Shown piece by piece: positions 1 through 6,579 of a stretch of 7,306 bases of DNA (positions within the stretch are counted from its first letter, which is position 1; each line of letters begins with the position of its first letter). Origin of the DNA: JAJNPS01 sp031426185. Its GTDB lineage: Bacteria > Pseudomonadota > Alphaproteobacteria > Rhodobacterales > Rhodobacteraceae. The DNA lies in NCBI GenBank assembly GCA_031426185.1, contig JANPKV010000062.1, forward strand, positions 1-7,306, given 5' to 3'. The notes under the pieces are model-generated. The model made no database searches, had not been told where the DNA came from, and saw nothing but the letters and a program-made list of their open reading frames with translations. The position numbers and the translations under genes are program-made.

Positions 1-564
1 CTTGGTGATGCCCGCCATCGCGTCGTCGGTGGTGATGTCATGCACTTCTTGCGGAAACGGGACATGCCAGACATCCGGCATCATCGCGCCAAACCCCTTC
101 TTGTAGGGCTCCACCTTGCCGGTCAGCGACATGCCCATGAAGGTTCTGCCGTGGAACGCCCCGCCAAAGGCGATCACGCCGTTGCGGCCCGTGGCGATGC
201 GCGCGATCTTGACCGCGTTCTCGCAGGCCTCGGCACCGGTGGTGACAAAGATGGTCTTCTTGTCGAAATCGCCCGGGACCGCAGCGTTCAGGCGTTCGGC
301 AAGACGGATATAGCTCTCATAGGGCAGCACCTGATGGCAGGTATGGGTGAACCGGCTCATCTGCTCGGTCACGGCTGCCATCACCTTGGGATGGCAATGC
401 CCCGTATTGACCACGGCGATCCCGGCCGCAAAGTCGATATAGCGGTTGCCCTCGATGTCCCAGACCTCGGAATTCAGCGCGCGATCCGCATAGATCTGGG
501 TCATCATGCCCACCCCGCGCGATATCGCGGTGTCTCGGCGTTTGGCAACTTCGGCGTTCAGCAT
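1..564 (-). CDS. gabT: 4-aminobutyrate--2-oxoglutarate aminotransferase, N-terminal part (runs off the left edge)
   Basis: This is a class III, PLP-dependent aminotransferase that moves the amino group of GABA to 2-oxoglutarate, giving succinate semialdehyde and glutamate in the cytoplasm. Only the first 188 residues are present; the reading frame is open to base 1. The N-terminus closely follows the E. coli GabT pattern: RRDTAISRGVG (9-19), WDIEGNRYIDFAAGIAVVNT (35-54), HTCHQVLPYE (74-83), then VTTGAEACENAVKIAR (107-122). The TTGAEA stretch forms part of the PLP-phosphate site, and AFHGRT (136-141) and LTGKVEPY (147-154) are also typical. The lysine that forms the Schiff base with PLP lies beyond the window. 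The start at 564 is chosen because the match to GabT begins there and a GAGGA Shine-Dalgarno sequence (577-573) stands 8 nt upstream. It is transcribed away from dprA. A related omega-aminotransferase (for example 5-aminovalerate) cannot be fully excluded, but the N-terminal pattern favours GabT. Confidence 0.93.
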   Translation of the reverse strand, partial: MLNAEVAKRRDTAISRGVGMMTQIYADRALNSEVWDIEGNRYIDFAAGIAVVNTGHCHPKVMAAVTEQMSRFTHTCHQVLPYESYIRLAERLNAAVPGDFDKKTIFVTTGAEACENAVKIARIATGRNGVIAFGGAFHGRTFMGMSLTGKVEPYKKGFGAMMPDVWHVPFPQEVHDITTDDAMAGITK

Positions 565-608
565 CGGACGATTCCTCGGACAGCGTTCAGAGCGCTTTTC
601 ATCCCTCC

Positions 609-620
609 ATTTGATCAAAT
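609..620. promoter_or_regulatory. Perfect 12-bp palindrome, possible operator between gabT and dprA
   Basis: ATTTGATCAAAT reads the same on both strands. It is an AT-rich island in an otherwise GC-rich region and lies 45 bp upstream of the gabT start. It coincides with the candidate gabT -10 box, a position where a dimeric repressor would block transcription. I do not recognise the regulator; assigning it to a named family would be a guess. The rest of the 169-bp gap (565-733) holds the gabT ribosome site and no gene. Confidence 0.4.
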
Positions 621-637
621 TTCGCAAGCAGGATCAA
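609..637 (-). promoter_or_regulatory. Candidate sigma70-type promoter for gabT
   Basis: Read on the minus strand, TTGATC (637-632) is followed after exactly 17 bp by TCAAAT (614-609). Each hexamer matches 4 of 6 consensus positions. This would place the transcript start near 603 and give a leader of roughly 40 nt before the gabT ATG at 564. Because of local symmetry, the plus strand also reads TTGATC (611-616), 17 bp, TCAATC (634-639), so the same stretch could fire toward dprA. The call rests on box matches only; nothing here proves activity or direction. Confidence 0.35.
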
Positions 638-733
638 TCCGCGATCTTTGCCGGCATGGCGCATAAATTCACCATTCGTTAACCATCGACGGGCCATTTT
701 GGTGGTCAGGGTTTCAGGGGCGGCGCAAACGGC

Positions 734-1897
734 ATGACACAGCTGACGGCAATTCTGGTGCCTTCCGATGATGACCTTGTGGCGCGCCTTCGGCTGATCC
801 GGTCGCGGCGGGTGGGGGCTGTGACATATCACCGCCTGATCGCGGAACACGGGTCCGCCGAGGCGGCGCTTGACGCGTTGCCGGGGATTGCCAGTGCCGC
901 CGGAATTGACCGCTACGAGATCTGTCCCATCGGCGTCGTGATGGCGGAACTTGCCAAGGGCCGGGCCGCCAGGGCCACGCTGATCGCGCATGGCGATCCG
1001 CGCTATCCGACTTTGCTGGCGCATCTGCCCGATGCGCCGCCGATCCTGTGGGTGCAGGGGGATGTCAGCTTGCTGGCGCGCCCGATGGTGGCGGTGGTCG
1101 GCTCGCGCAACGCCTCGTCCCTTGGTCTGCGGATGGCCAAGCGTCTGGCCGAGGGGCTGGGCATGGCCGGGCAGGTCGTCGCATCGGGTCTTGCCCGCGG
1201 CATCGATGCCGAGGCGCACCGTGCCGCCATCGCCACGGGCACCGTCGCCGTGCAGGCGGGCGGCGTCGATGTCATCTACCCGCCCGAAAACGCCGCGCTC
1301 GCCGCCGAGATCGTCGCGAAAGGCTGCCGGATTTCCGAACAGCCCATGGGGGCCGAACCACAGGCGCGCCATTTCCCGCTGCGCAACAACATCATCGCCG
1401 GACTGTCGCGCGCCGTCGTCGTGGTCGAGGCCGCCGCCCGCTCGGGCAGCCTGCTGACCGCGCGCGCAGCCCTTGATTTGGGACGAGAGGTTCTGGCCGT
1501 GCCGGGGCACCCGTTCGATGCCCGCGCGGCCGGCAGCAACATGCTGATCCGCGACGGCGCCACCCTTGTCCGCGGCACCAGCGATGTGCTCGAAGCGATC
1601 GGGGCCACGCTTGAGGGTGCGCCCCATCCCGCGTCACCGGAACCCGCTTCATATGCCGACAAGGCAGCGCCACATGCGCCCTTGCCGGGACCGGTCCCCG
1701 CAGCCATGCCCCTTGCGACCGCCAGCGCCCTGCATGCCCAGATTCTTGCCCGCCTTGGCCCCAGTCCGCTGGCCGAGGATCAGCTGATCCGCGACCTCGC
1801 GATGCCCCCCGGCCACATCACGCCCGCACTTCTGACACTGGAGCTGGAGGGGCGGATCGAACGCCAGCATGGCGGCCTTTTGTCTCGGGTCAGCTGA
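734..1897 (+). CDS. dprA: DNA-processing protein DprA (Smf)
   Basis: DprA is a cytoplasmic protein that binds incoming single-stranded DNA during transformation and loads RecA on it. In Rhodobacter capsulatus it is also needed by cells receiving gene transfer agent DNA (established for that species; inferred here). The 387-residue product has the full three-part build. Residues ~14-60 are a SAM/HhH-like N-terminal domain. Residues ~85-295 are the Rossmann-like core with VVGSRNASSLG (121-131), SGLARGIDAEAHRAAI (151-166), GGVDVIYPPEN (176-186), SEQPMG (201-206), HFPLRNNIIAGLS (213-225) and VVVEAAARSGSLLTA (229-243). A Pro/Ala-rich linker (~295-330) leads to a winged-helix domain (~332-387). The ATG at 734 is the only start before the upstream in-frame stop at 680 and lies just ahead of the conserved LRLIRSRRVG block (19-28). 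The nearest purine run, AGGGG (716-720), is 13 nt upstream, which is a long spacing and suggests modest translation. topA follows on the same strand after 95 bp. Confidence 0.96.
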   Translation: MTQLTAILVPSDDDLVARLRLIRSRRVGAVTYHRLIAEHGSAEAALDALPGIASAAGIDRYEICPIGVVMAELAKGRAARATLIAHGDPRYPTLLAHLPDAPPILWVQGDVSLLARPMVAVVGSRNASSLGLRMAKRLAEGLGMAGQVVASGLARGIDAEAHRAAIATGTVAVQAGGVDVIYPPENAALAAEIVAKGCRISEQPMGAEPQARHFPLRNNIIAGLSRAVVVVEAAARSGSLLTARAALDLGREVLAVPGHPFDARAAGSNMLIRDGATLVRGTSDVLEAIGATLEGAPHPASPEPASYADKAAPHAPLPGPVPAAMPLATASALHAQILARLGPSPLAEDQLIRDLAMPPGHITPALLTLELEGRIERQHGGLLSRVS

Positions 1898-1924
1898 TCC
1901 GCCACCCCGCCCACGGCACGGCGA

Positions 1925-1955
1925 TTGACAATCCAATCCCGCTCACCACATGGTG
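1925..1955 (+). promoter_or_regulatory. Candidate topA promoter with an inverted repeat at the -10 position
   Basis: The 95-bp gap between dprA and topA contains a perfect -35 hexamer, TTGACA (1925-1930). Eighteen bases later stands CATGGT (1949-1954), only a 3-of-6 match to a -10 box. An inverted repeat, CACCA (1944-1948) and TGGTG (1951-1955) with a 2-bp spacer, covers that -10. The following bases are GC-rich. A perfect -35, a weak -10, a long spacer and a GC-rich discriminator are features of supercoiling-sensitive promoters, which would suit topA. This is inference from base patterns; topA may simply be co-transcribed with dprA. Confidence 0.3.
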
Positions 1956-1992
1956 CCGCGCCATTCCGCACCTGCCATTCGCCGGGGAACCC

Positions 1993-4620
1993 ATGCCAGT
2001 CGTTGTCGTCGAATCGCCCGCCAAGGCCAAGACAATCAACAAATATCTCGGGCCGGGCTTTACCGTTCTGGCATCCTACGGCCATGTCCGCGACCTGCCT
2101 GCCAAGGATGGTTCGGTCGACCCCGAACATGGATTCGGCATGCTGTGGGAGGTCGCCCCCGAAAGCCGCAAGCACATCAAGGCGATCACCGAAGCGCTGA
2201 AAACCGATGACGAACTGATCCTTGCAACCGACCCCGACCGCGAGGGCGAGGCGATCAGCTGGCACCTGCAGGAGGCCCTGGCGAGCGTCCTCAAAAAGGG
2301 CAAGAAGGTCAGCCGCGTCACCTTCAACGCGATCACCAAGGATGCCGTGACCGAGGCGATGAAAAAGCCGCGCCAGGTCGATCAGCCGCTGGTGGAGGCC
2401 TACCTTGCCCGCCGCGCACTGGATTATCTGGTGGGCTTCACCCTGTCGCCGGTCCTGTGGCGCAAGCTGCCCGGTGCCAAGTCCGCCGGTCGCGTGCAGT
2501 CCGTCGTCCTGCGGCTGGTGGTTGAGCGCGAGATGGAGATCGAGGCCTTCAACGCCCGCGAATTCTGGACCGTCAAGGCGGTGCTTGTCACGCCTCGCGG
2601 TCAGGAATTCGAGGCGCGTCTGACGGTCCTTGGCGGCAAGAAACTGGACAAATTCGACATTGCCACGGCGGCGGCTGCCGAAATCGCGGCGCAGGCTGTC
2701 ACATCGCGAACCTTGACCGTGTCGGCGGTGGAATCCAAGCCCGCCAGCCGCAACCCCTATCCGCCCTTCATGACCTCCACCCTGCAGCAAGAGGCCAGCC
2801 GCAAGTTCGGGATCGGGGCGAAGGCCACCATGTCTGCCGCGCAGCGCCTGTATGAGGCCGGCTACATCACCTATATGCGCACCGACGGCATCGACATGGC
2901 GCCGGAGGCGGTGATGGCCGCGCGCGCCGAAATCAAGACCCGCTTTGGCGCAGCTTACGTCCCCGACAGCCCGCGCATGTACAAGAACAAGGCCAAGAAC
3001 GCGCAAGAGGCGCATGAATGCATCCGCCCGACCGAGATGTCCGCCAGCCCCGACAAGCTGCGCCTGACCGAAACCGACCAGCGGCATGTCTATGACCTGA
3101 TCTGGAAACGGACCCTTGCCAGCCAGATGGCGGCCGCCCGGATGGAACGCACGACCGTGGATGTGGGCAGCGCGGATGGTCAGGTCACCTTGCGGGCCAC
3201 CGGGCAGGTCGTCATGTTCGACGGTTTCCTCAAGATCTACGACGAAGGCCGCGACGAAGAGGGCGAGGACGAAGGCCGCCTGCCGCAGATCATGCAAGGC
3301 GAACCTGCCGAGAAACGCAGCGTCCTGCCCGAACAGCATTTCACCCAAGCCCCGCCGCGCTATACCGAAGCCACGCTTATCAAGCGGATGGAAGAACTGG
3401 GGATCGGGCGCCCGTCGACCTACACCTCCATTGTGACCACGATCCAGGACCGCGAATACGTCCGCAAGGACAAGAACCGCCTGATCCCCGAAGACAAGGG
3501 GCGGCTGGTGACGGCGTTTCTGTCAAACTATTTCCATCGGTATGTCGAATACGATTTCACCGCCGATCTGGAAAACGAACTTGACGATGTGTCTGCCGGT
3601 GAGCGCGAATACCGCGATGTTCTGGCGCGGTTCTGGAAAGATTTTTCTGCCGCTGTCGCCGAAACCGCCGACCTTCGCATCGGCGAAGTGCTGACCAAGA
3701 TCGACGAATTCCTGTCGCCACACCTTTACCCGGCACGCGCCGACGGGTCTGACCCGCGCATCTGCCAGACCTGTGGCACGGGGCGGCTGCACCTGAAGAC
3801 GGCCCGCTCTGGCGGCGCGTTCATCGGGTGCGGCAACTATCCGGAATGCCGCTACACGCGGCCCCTCTCAGGCGTCGAAGACGGTGCGGGATCGGTCGAC
3901 GGCTTGGTCCTGGGCGAAGATGAGACCGGTCAAAAGATCTCGATCCGTGCGGGTCGGTTCGGGCCTTATGTCCAGCGCGGCGAGGCAACCGAGGCGAACC
4001 CCAAACCCGACCGTGCCAGCCTGCCAAAGGGCTGGGCGCCGGAAAGCCTGACCCTGATCCGCGCGATGGATTTGCTGAACCTGCCGCGCCTTGTCGGCCC
4101 GCATCCTGACGATGGCCAGCCGATCGAGGCGGCGATCGGGCGATTCGGCCCCTACATCAAGCACGGCCCCGTCTACGCCAACATCGCCGATGTCGAAGAA
4201 GTGTTCACCATCGGCATGAACCGCGCGGTCGAGGTTCTGGCCCAAAAGGCCGCGCGTGGTCCGGGCGGGCGGGGCGCTGCGGCGGGACCGCTGCGCAGTC
4301 TGGGCGAACATCCCTCGGGCGGCGAAATTCAGGTCATGCCGGGCAAATACGGGCCTTACGTGAAATGGGCCAAGGTCAACGCAACGCTGCCCAAGGAGAT
4401 GACCCCCGAAGGCGTGACGCTGGAAGAGGCGCTGGCTTTGATCGCCGAAAAGGCGGGCAAGGGGGGCAAGAAGGCCCCGGCCCGCAAGGCGGCAGCCAAG
4501 CCTGCAGCGGCCAAGACACCTGCCAAGACGTCGACTGCAAAGAAGCCCGCAGCCAAGAAGGCAGCCGCAAAGAAGCCAGCCGTGAAAAAGCCGGCTGCAC
4601 CAAAGCTCGCCAAAGCCTGA
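1993..4620 (+). CDS. topA: DNA topoisomerase I (type IA)
   Basis: This enzyme relaxes negative supercoils behind moving RNA polymerase by cutting one strand through a 5'-phosphotyrosine link. The 875-residue protein is complete. The TOPRIM domain starts at once: VVVVESPAKAKTI (3-15, acidic residue E7), then ATDPDREGEAISWHL (78-92) with metal-binding D80, D82 and E84. The cleavage domain holds LYEAGYITYMRTD (286-298), where Y294 is the catalytic tyrosine and R296 its partner. KSAGRVQSVVLRLVVERE (163-180) and GIGRPSTYTSIV (470-481) are further family signatures. An acidic insert lies at 417-428. One tetracysteine zinc motif follows (C591, C594, C613, C619), then three TopA C-terminal repeats marked by GRFGPYV (654-660), GRFGPYI (716-722) and GKYGPYV (784-790). 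A Lys/Ala/Pro tail ends the protein. The start is set by a GGGGAA ribosome site (1984-1989) 3 nt upstream and by the TOPRIM strand beginning at residue 2. The 3' end faces choV. Confidence 0.98.
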   Translation: MPVVVVESPAKAKTINKYLGPGFTVLASYGHVRDLPAKDGSVDPEHGFGMLWEVAPESRKHIKAITEALKTDDELILATDPDREGEAISWHLQEALASVLKKGKKVSRVTFNAITKDAVTEAMKKPRQVDQPLVEAYLARRALDYLVGFTLSPVLWRKLPGAKSAGRVQSVVLRLVVEREMEIEAFNAREFWTVKAVLVTPRGQEFEARLTVLGGKKLDKFDIATAAAAEIAAQAVTSRTLTVSAVESKPASRNPYPPFMTSTLQQEASRKFGIGAKATMSAAQRLYEAGYITYMRTDGIDMAPEAVMAARAEIKTRFGAAYVPDSPRMYKNKAKNAQEAHECIRPTEMSASPDKLRLTETDQRHVYDLIWKRTLASQMAAARMERTTVDVGSADGQVTLRATGQVVMFDGFLKIYDEGRDEEGEDEGRLPQIMQGEPAEKRSVLPEQHFTQAPPRYTEATLIKRMEELGIGRPSTYTSIVTTIQDREYVRKDKNRLIPEDKGRLVTAFLSNYFHRYVEYDFTADLENELDDVSAGEREYRDVLARFWKDFSAAVAETADLRIGEVLTKIDEFLSPHLYPARADGSDPRICQTCGTGRLHLKTARSGGAFIGCGNYPECRYTRPLSGVEDGAGSVDGLVLGEDETGQKISIRAGRFGPYVQRGEATEANPKPDRASLPKGWAPESLTLIRAMDLLNLPRLVGPHPDDGQPIEAAIGRFGPYIKHGPVYANIADVEEVFTIGMNRAVEVLAQKAARGPGGRGAAAGPLRSLGEHPSGGEIQVMPGKYGPYVKWAKVNATLPKEMTPEGVTLEEALALIAEKAGKGGKKAPARKAAAKPAAAKTPAKTSTAKKPAAKKAAAKKPAVKKPAAPKLAKA
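4459..4617 (+). repeat. Low-complexity Lys/Ala/Pro-rich tail of TopA
   Basis: Codons 823-875 of topA encode a basic tail with loose tandem AAKKP/AKKPA units (for example KKPAAKKAAAKK at 850-861). It resembles histone H1-like tails and is almost certainly unstructured. In several bacteria, basic TopA tails bind DNA or RNA polymerase and aid processive relaxation; that role is inferred here. At the DNA level the codons AAG, GCC and GCA recur, which makes the stretch prone to slippage and length variation between strains. Confidence 0.85.
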
Positions 4621-4657
4621 CGCGGCGTACTTTTGCCGACGGTTCTGTGAAGACCCC

Positions 4658-5692
4658 TTAGCTTCCGCGCGGGTTCAGCAGTTTCGCCATCAGCCCGGCG
4701 GTGCGGATCAGGCCCAGGTTCCGCCCGTTTTCCTGCACCACCATTTCGGTGATGCCGCCCGACATCATGGCCATCACATCCTTGACCGGCGTTTCGGCGT
4801 CGAGTTTGCGCGCCGTCAGACTGTCGCCCGGCTCCATCACGTCCCGCGCGGTCAGGACGGACAGGGGGTTCATGTGCGCCACGAAATCGGCGACGTAATC
4901 GCTGATCGGATTGGCGATGATCTCGCGCGCAGTGCCGCATTGGACGATGCGCCCGCCCTCCATCAGGGCGATCCGGTTGCCGATCTTGAACGCCTCGTCC
5001 AGATCGTGGCTGACGAAGATGATGGTGCGTTTCAGCTTTTTCTGCAGGTCCAGAAGTTCGTCCTGCAGCTTGGCGCGGATCAGCGGGTCCAGCGCCGAAA
5101 AGGGTTCGTCCATCAACAGGATCGGCGCGTCGGTGACAAACGCGCGCGCCAGCCCGACGCGCTGCTGCATGCCGCCCGAAAGGTCCCCCACCTTGCGCTC
5201 GGCCCATTGCGTCAGGTTCACCAGCGCAAGCTGCTCGTCAACTTTGGCTTTCCGCTGTTCCGGTGTCTGCCCGGCCAGTTCCAGTCCCAGGCCCACATTT
5301 TCGCGCACGGATCGCCAGGGCAGCAGGCCGAATTGCTGGAACACCATCGCGATACATTCGCGGCGGACGCGCAGAAGATCGGCGGTGGAACAGGTGGTGA
5401 CATTTGATGTCCAGTCGCCATCGTGGATCGTGACCGACCCCCGGACGACCGGGTTCAACCCGTTCACGGCGCGCAGAAGCGTCGATTTGCCGGACCCCGA
5501 CAGACCCATCAATACCAGAATCTCGCCCTTTGCCACGGTCAGCGAACAGTCATGCACGCCAAGGATCTGGCCGGTGGCGGCCTGGATGTCGCTGCGGCTT
5601 TGGCCCTGGTCCATCAAGGGCAGCGCGCGTTCCGGGTTCTCGCCGAACACGATGGAGACACGGTCGAATATGACGGCAGCGGTTTCGCTCAT
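4658..5692 (-). CDS. choV: Choline ABC transporter, ATP-binding subunit ChoV
   Basis: ChoV is the cytoplasmic ATPase that powers choline import through ChoW. The 344-residue protein carries every ABC ATPase motif: Walker A GLSGSGKST (63-71), Q-loop VFQQ (117-120), signature LSGGMQQ (171-177), Walker B ILLMDEP (191-197, catalytic E196), D-loop SALD (199-202) and H-loop H229. The long N-terminal lead before Walker A (about 60 residues, including ALPLMDQGQSRSDIQAATG at 23-41) is typical of ProV/OpuAA/ChoV and separates it from other ABC ATPases. Residues ~280-344 form a short CBS-like regulatory tail (VMEPGDSL, then VKDVMAMMSGGITEMVV), smaller than the two full CBS domains of ProV. The ATG at 5692 overlaps the choW stop as ATGA, and GAGGGT (5704-5699) within choW is its ribosome site, indicating translational coupling. 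ProV for glycine betaine is the main alternative; the neighbours and sequence favour ChoV. Confidence 0.93.
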   Translation of the reverse strand: MSETAAVIFDRVSIVFGENPERALPLMDQGQSRSDIQAATGQILGVHDCSLTVAKGEILVLMGLSGSGKSTLLRAVNGLNPVVRGSVTIHDGDWTSNVTTCSTADLLRVRRECIAMVFQQFGLLPWRSVRENVGLGLELAGQTPEQRKAKVDEQLALVNLTQWAERKVGDLSGGMQQRVGLARAFVTDAPILLMDEPFSALDPLIRAKLQDELLDLQKKLKRTIIFVSHDLDEAFKIGNRIALMEGGRIVQCGTAREIIANPISDYVADFVAHMNPLSVLTARDVMEPGDSLTARKLDAETPVKDVMAMMSGGITEMVVQENGRNLGLIRTAGLMAKLLNPRGS

Positions 5693-6519
5693 CGTGTCAC
5701 CCTCAGCATCCGGTCAAGCAAGATCGCCACCACCACGATGATAAAACCGGACTCAAAGCCAAGCGCCGTGTTGACCGAGTTCAGCGCACGGACCACCGGC
5801 ACACCCAGACCGTTGGCACCCACAAGGGCGGCGATCACCACCATCGACAGCGACAGCATGATGGTCTGGTTCAGGCCCGCCATGATCTGCGGAAAGGCGT
5901 AAGGCAGTTCCACCTTCCACAAGCGCTGCTTGGGTGTGGCGCCAAATGCGGTTGCCGCCTCCATCAGCGCTTGCGGGGTGGAAGACACGCCAAGATGCGT
6001 CAAGCGAATCGGTGCGGGCAGTACGAAGATCACCGTGGCGATCAGGCCCGGCACCATCCCGAGGCCAAAGAACACGATGGCCGGGATCAGGTAGACAAAG
6101 GTCGGCAGCGTCTGCATCAGGTCAAGCACCGGCACCATGGCCCGATACAGCTTGGGCCGATGGGCGGCCGCGATCCCGATGGGCACGCCCAGACCCATGC
6201 AGACGACACAGGCCGACAGGATCAGCGTCAGGCTTTCGGTGGTTTCCTCCCAGTACCCCTGGTTGAGGATGAACAGGAAACCGAGGATGACACCAAGGCA
6301 GACCTTCCAGTTCTTTTGCAAAAACCAGGTGAGGGCAACGAAAAGCGCGATGATGACAAAGGGGTGCGGTGTCTGCAAAAGCCACAGGATGCCGTCGATC
6401 ATCGCCTCAAGGCCGGCCGAGATGGCGTCGAACATGCCGCCAAGGTTGTCGTTCATCCAGTCGAAGATGGCTTTAGCGCCCTTGCCGACGGGAATCTTGT
6501 AGTCGGTCAGCCATTCCAT
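5689..6519 (-). CDS. choW: Choline ABC transporter, permease subunit ChoW
   Basis: ChoW is the inner-membrane channel of the choline importer, presumably working as a homodimer with ChoV. The 276-residue protein begins with a polar, partly amphipathic stretch (1-50), then shows hydrophobic segments at about 53-67, 72-88, 96-118, 134-153, 155-172, 212-233 and 257-270. The EAA loop that docks on the ATPase is clear: EAATAFGATPKQRLWKVELP (187-206), with the conserved E187, A188, A189, G193 and P206. LDLMQTLPTFVYLIPA (132-147) and ALVGANGLG (231-239) are typical of the ProW/OpuAB/ChoW family. The start at 6519 has a GGAG ribosome site (6530-6527) 7 nt upstream and gives the usual ChoW beginning MEWLTDYKIP. 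It follows choX after 60 bp and overlaps choV by 4 bp, so all three genes are read as one operon. Confidence 0.94.
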   Translation of the reverse strand: MEWLTDYKIPVGKGAKAIFDWMNDNLGGMFDAISAGLEAMIDGILWLLQTPHPFVIIALFVALTWFLQKNWKVCLGVILGFLFILNQGYWEETTESLTLILSACVVCMGLGVPIGIAAAHRPKLYRAMVPVLDLMQTLPTFVYLIPAIVFFGLGMVPGLIATVIFVLPAPIRLTHLGVSSTPQALMEAATAFGATPKQRLWKVELPYAFPQIMAGLNQTIMLSLSMVVIAALVGANGLGVPVVRALNSVNTALGFESGFIIVVVAILLDRMLRVTR

Positions 6520-6542
6520 TCAGCCGCTCCGCGCTGGGAAAA

Positions 6543-6571
6543 GGTCGCCCCGGCCTGATGCCGGAGCGACC
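6543..6571 (-). terminator. Strong stem-loop between choX and choW (partial terminator or mRNA-stabilising hairpin)
   Basis: On the minus-strand transcript the arms GGUCGCUCCGGC (6571-6560) and GCCGGGGCGACC (6554-6543) form a continuous 12-bp stem with one U-G wobble, closed by the 5-nt loop AUCAG. UUUU (6542-6539) follows directly. The hairpin begins 8 nt after the choX stop and ends 12 nt before the choW ribosome site. The U-run is short and then breaks into CCC, so full termination is unlikely. Partial termination, or protection of the choX message from 3' exonuclease, would both raise binding protein over ChoW/ChoV, as known for malE-malF. The stem is seen directly; its role is inferred. 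Confidence 0.75.
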
Positions 6572-6579
6572 GGATTTTG

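Noticed and set aside
611..637. Possible FNR/NnrR box because of TTGAT and ATCAA half-sites.
   Set aside because: The half-sites are either directly fused (TTGATCAA) or about 17 bp apart, not the TTGAT-N4-ATCAA spacing required.
40..666. A 208-codon open frame on the plus strand, opposite gabT.
   Set aside because: gabT on the minus strand matches its family residue by residue, and the plus frame has no family features.
599..1627. A 342-codon open frame on the minus strand, opposite dprA.
   Set aside because: Low-complexity Gly/Arg/Ala/His-rich translation with no recognisable motif; dprA on the other strand explains the whole stretch.
1780..3348. A 522-codon open frame on the minus strand, opposite the dprA end and topA.
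   Set aside because: It is antisense to two clearly conserved genes, shows no family motif, and has the His/Gly/Arg/Asp-rich composition typical of reverse frames of high-GC genes.
4623..4638. CGGC/GCCG pairing after topA considered as a terminator.
   Set aside because: The stem is only 4 bp with an 8-nt loop containing the T-run, and no T-tract follows it.
4356..5207. A minus-strand frame spanning the topA tail and choV.
   Set aside because: It runs through two real genes in wrong frames; its arginine- and alanine-rich sequence is a shadow of ChoV and of the TopA tail.
5971..6558. A plus-strand frame opposite choW.
   Set aside because: Gln/His/Asp-rich antisense translation without motifs; ChoW has clear membrane segments and an EAA loop on the minus strand.
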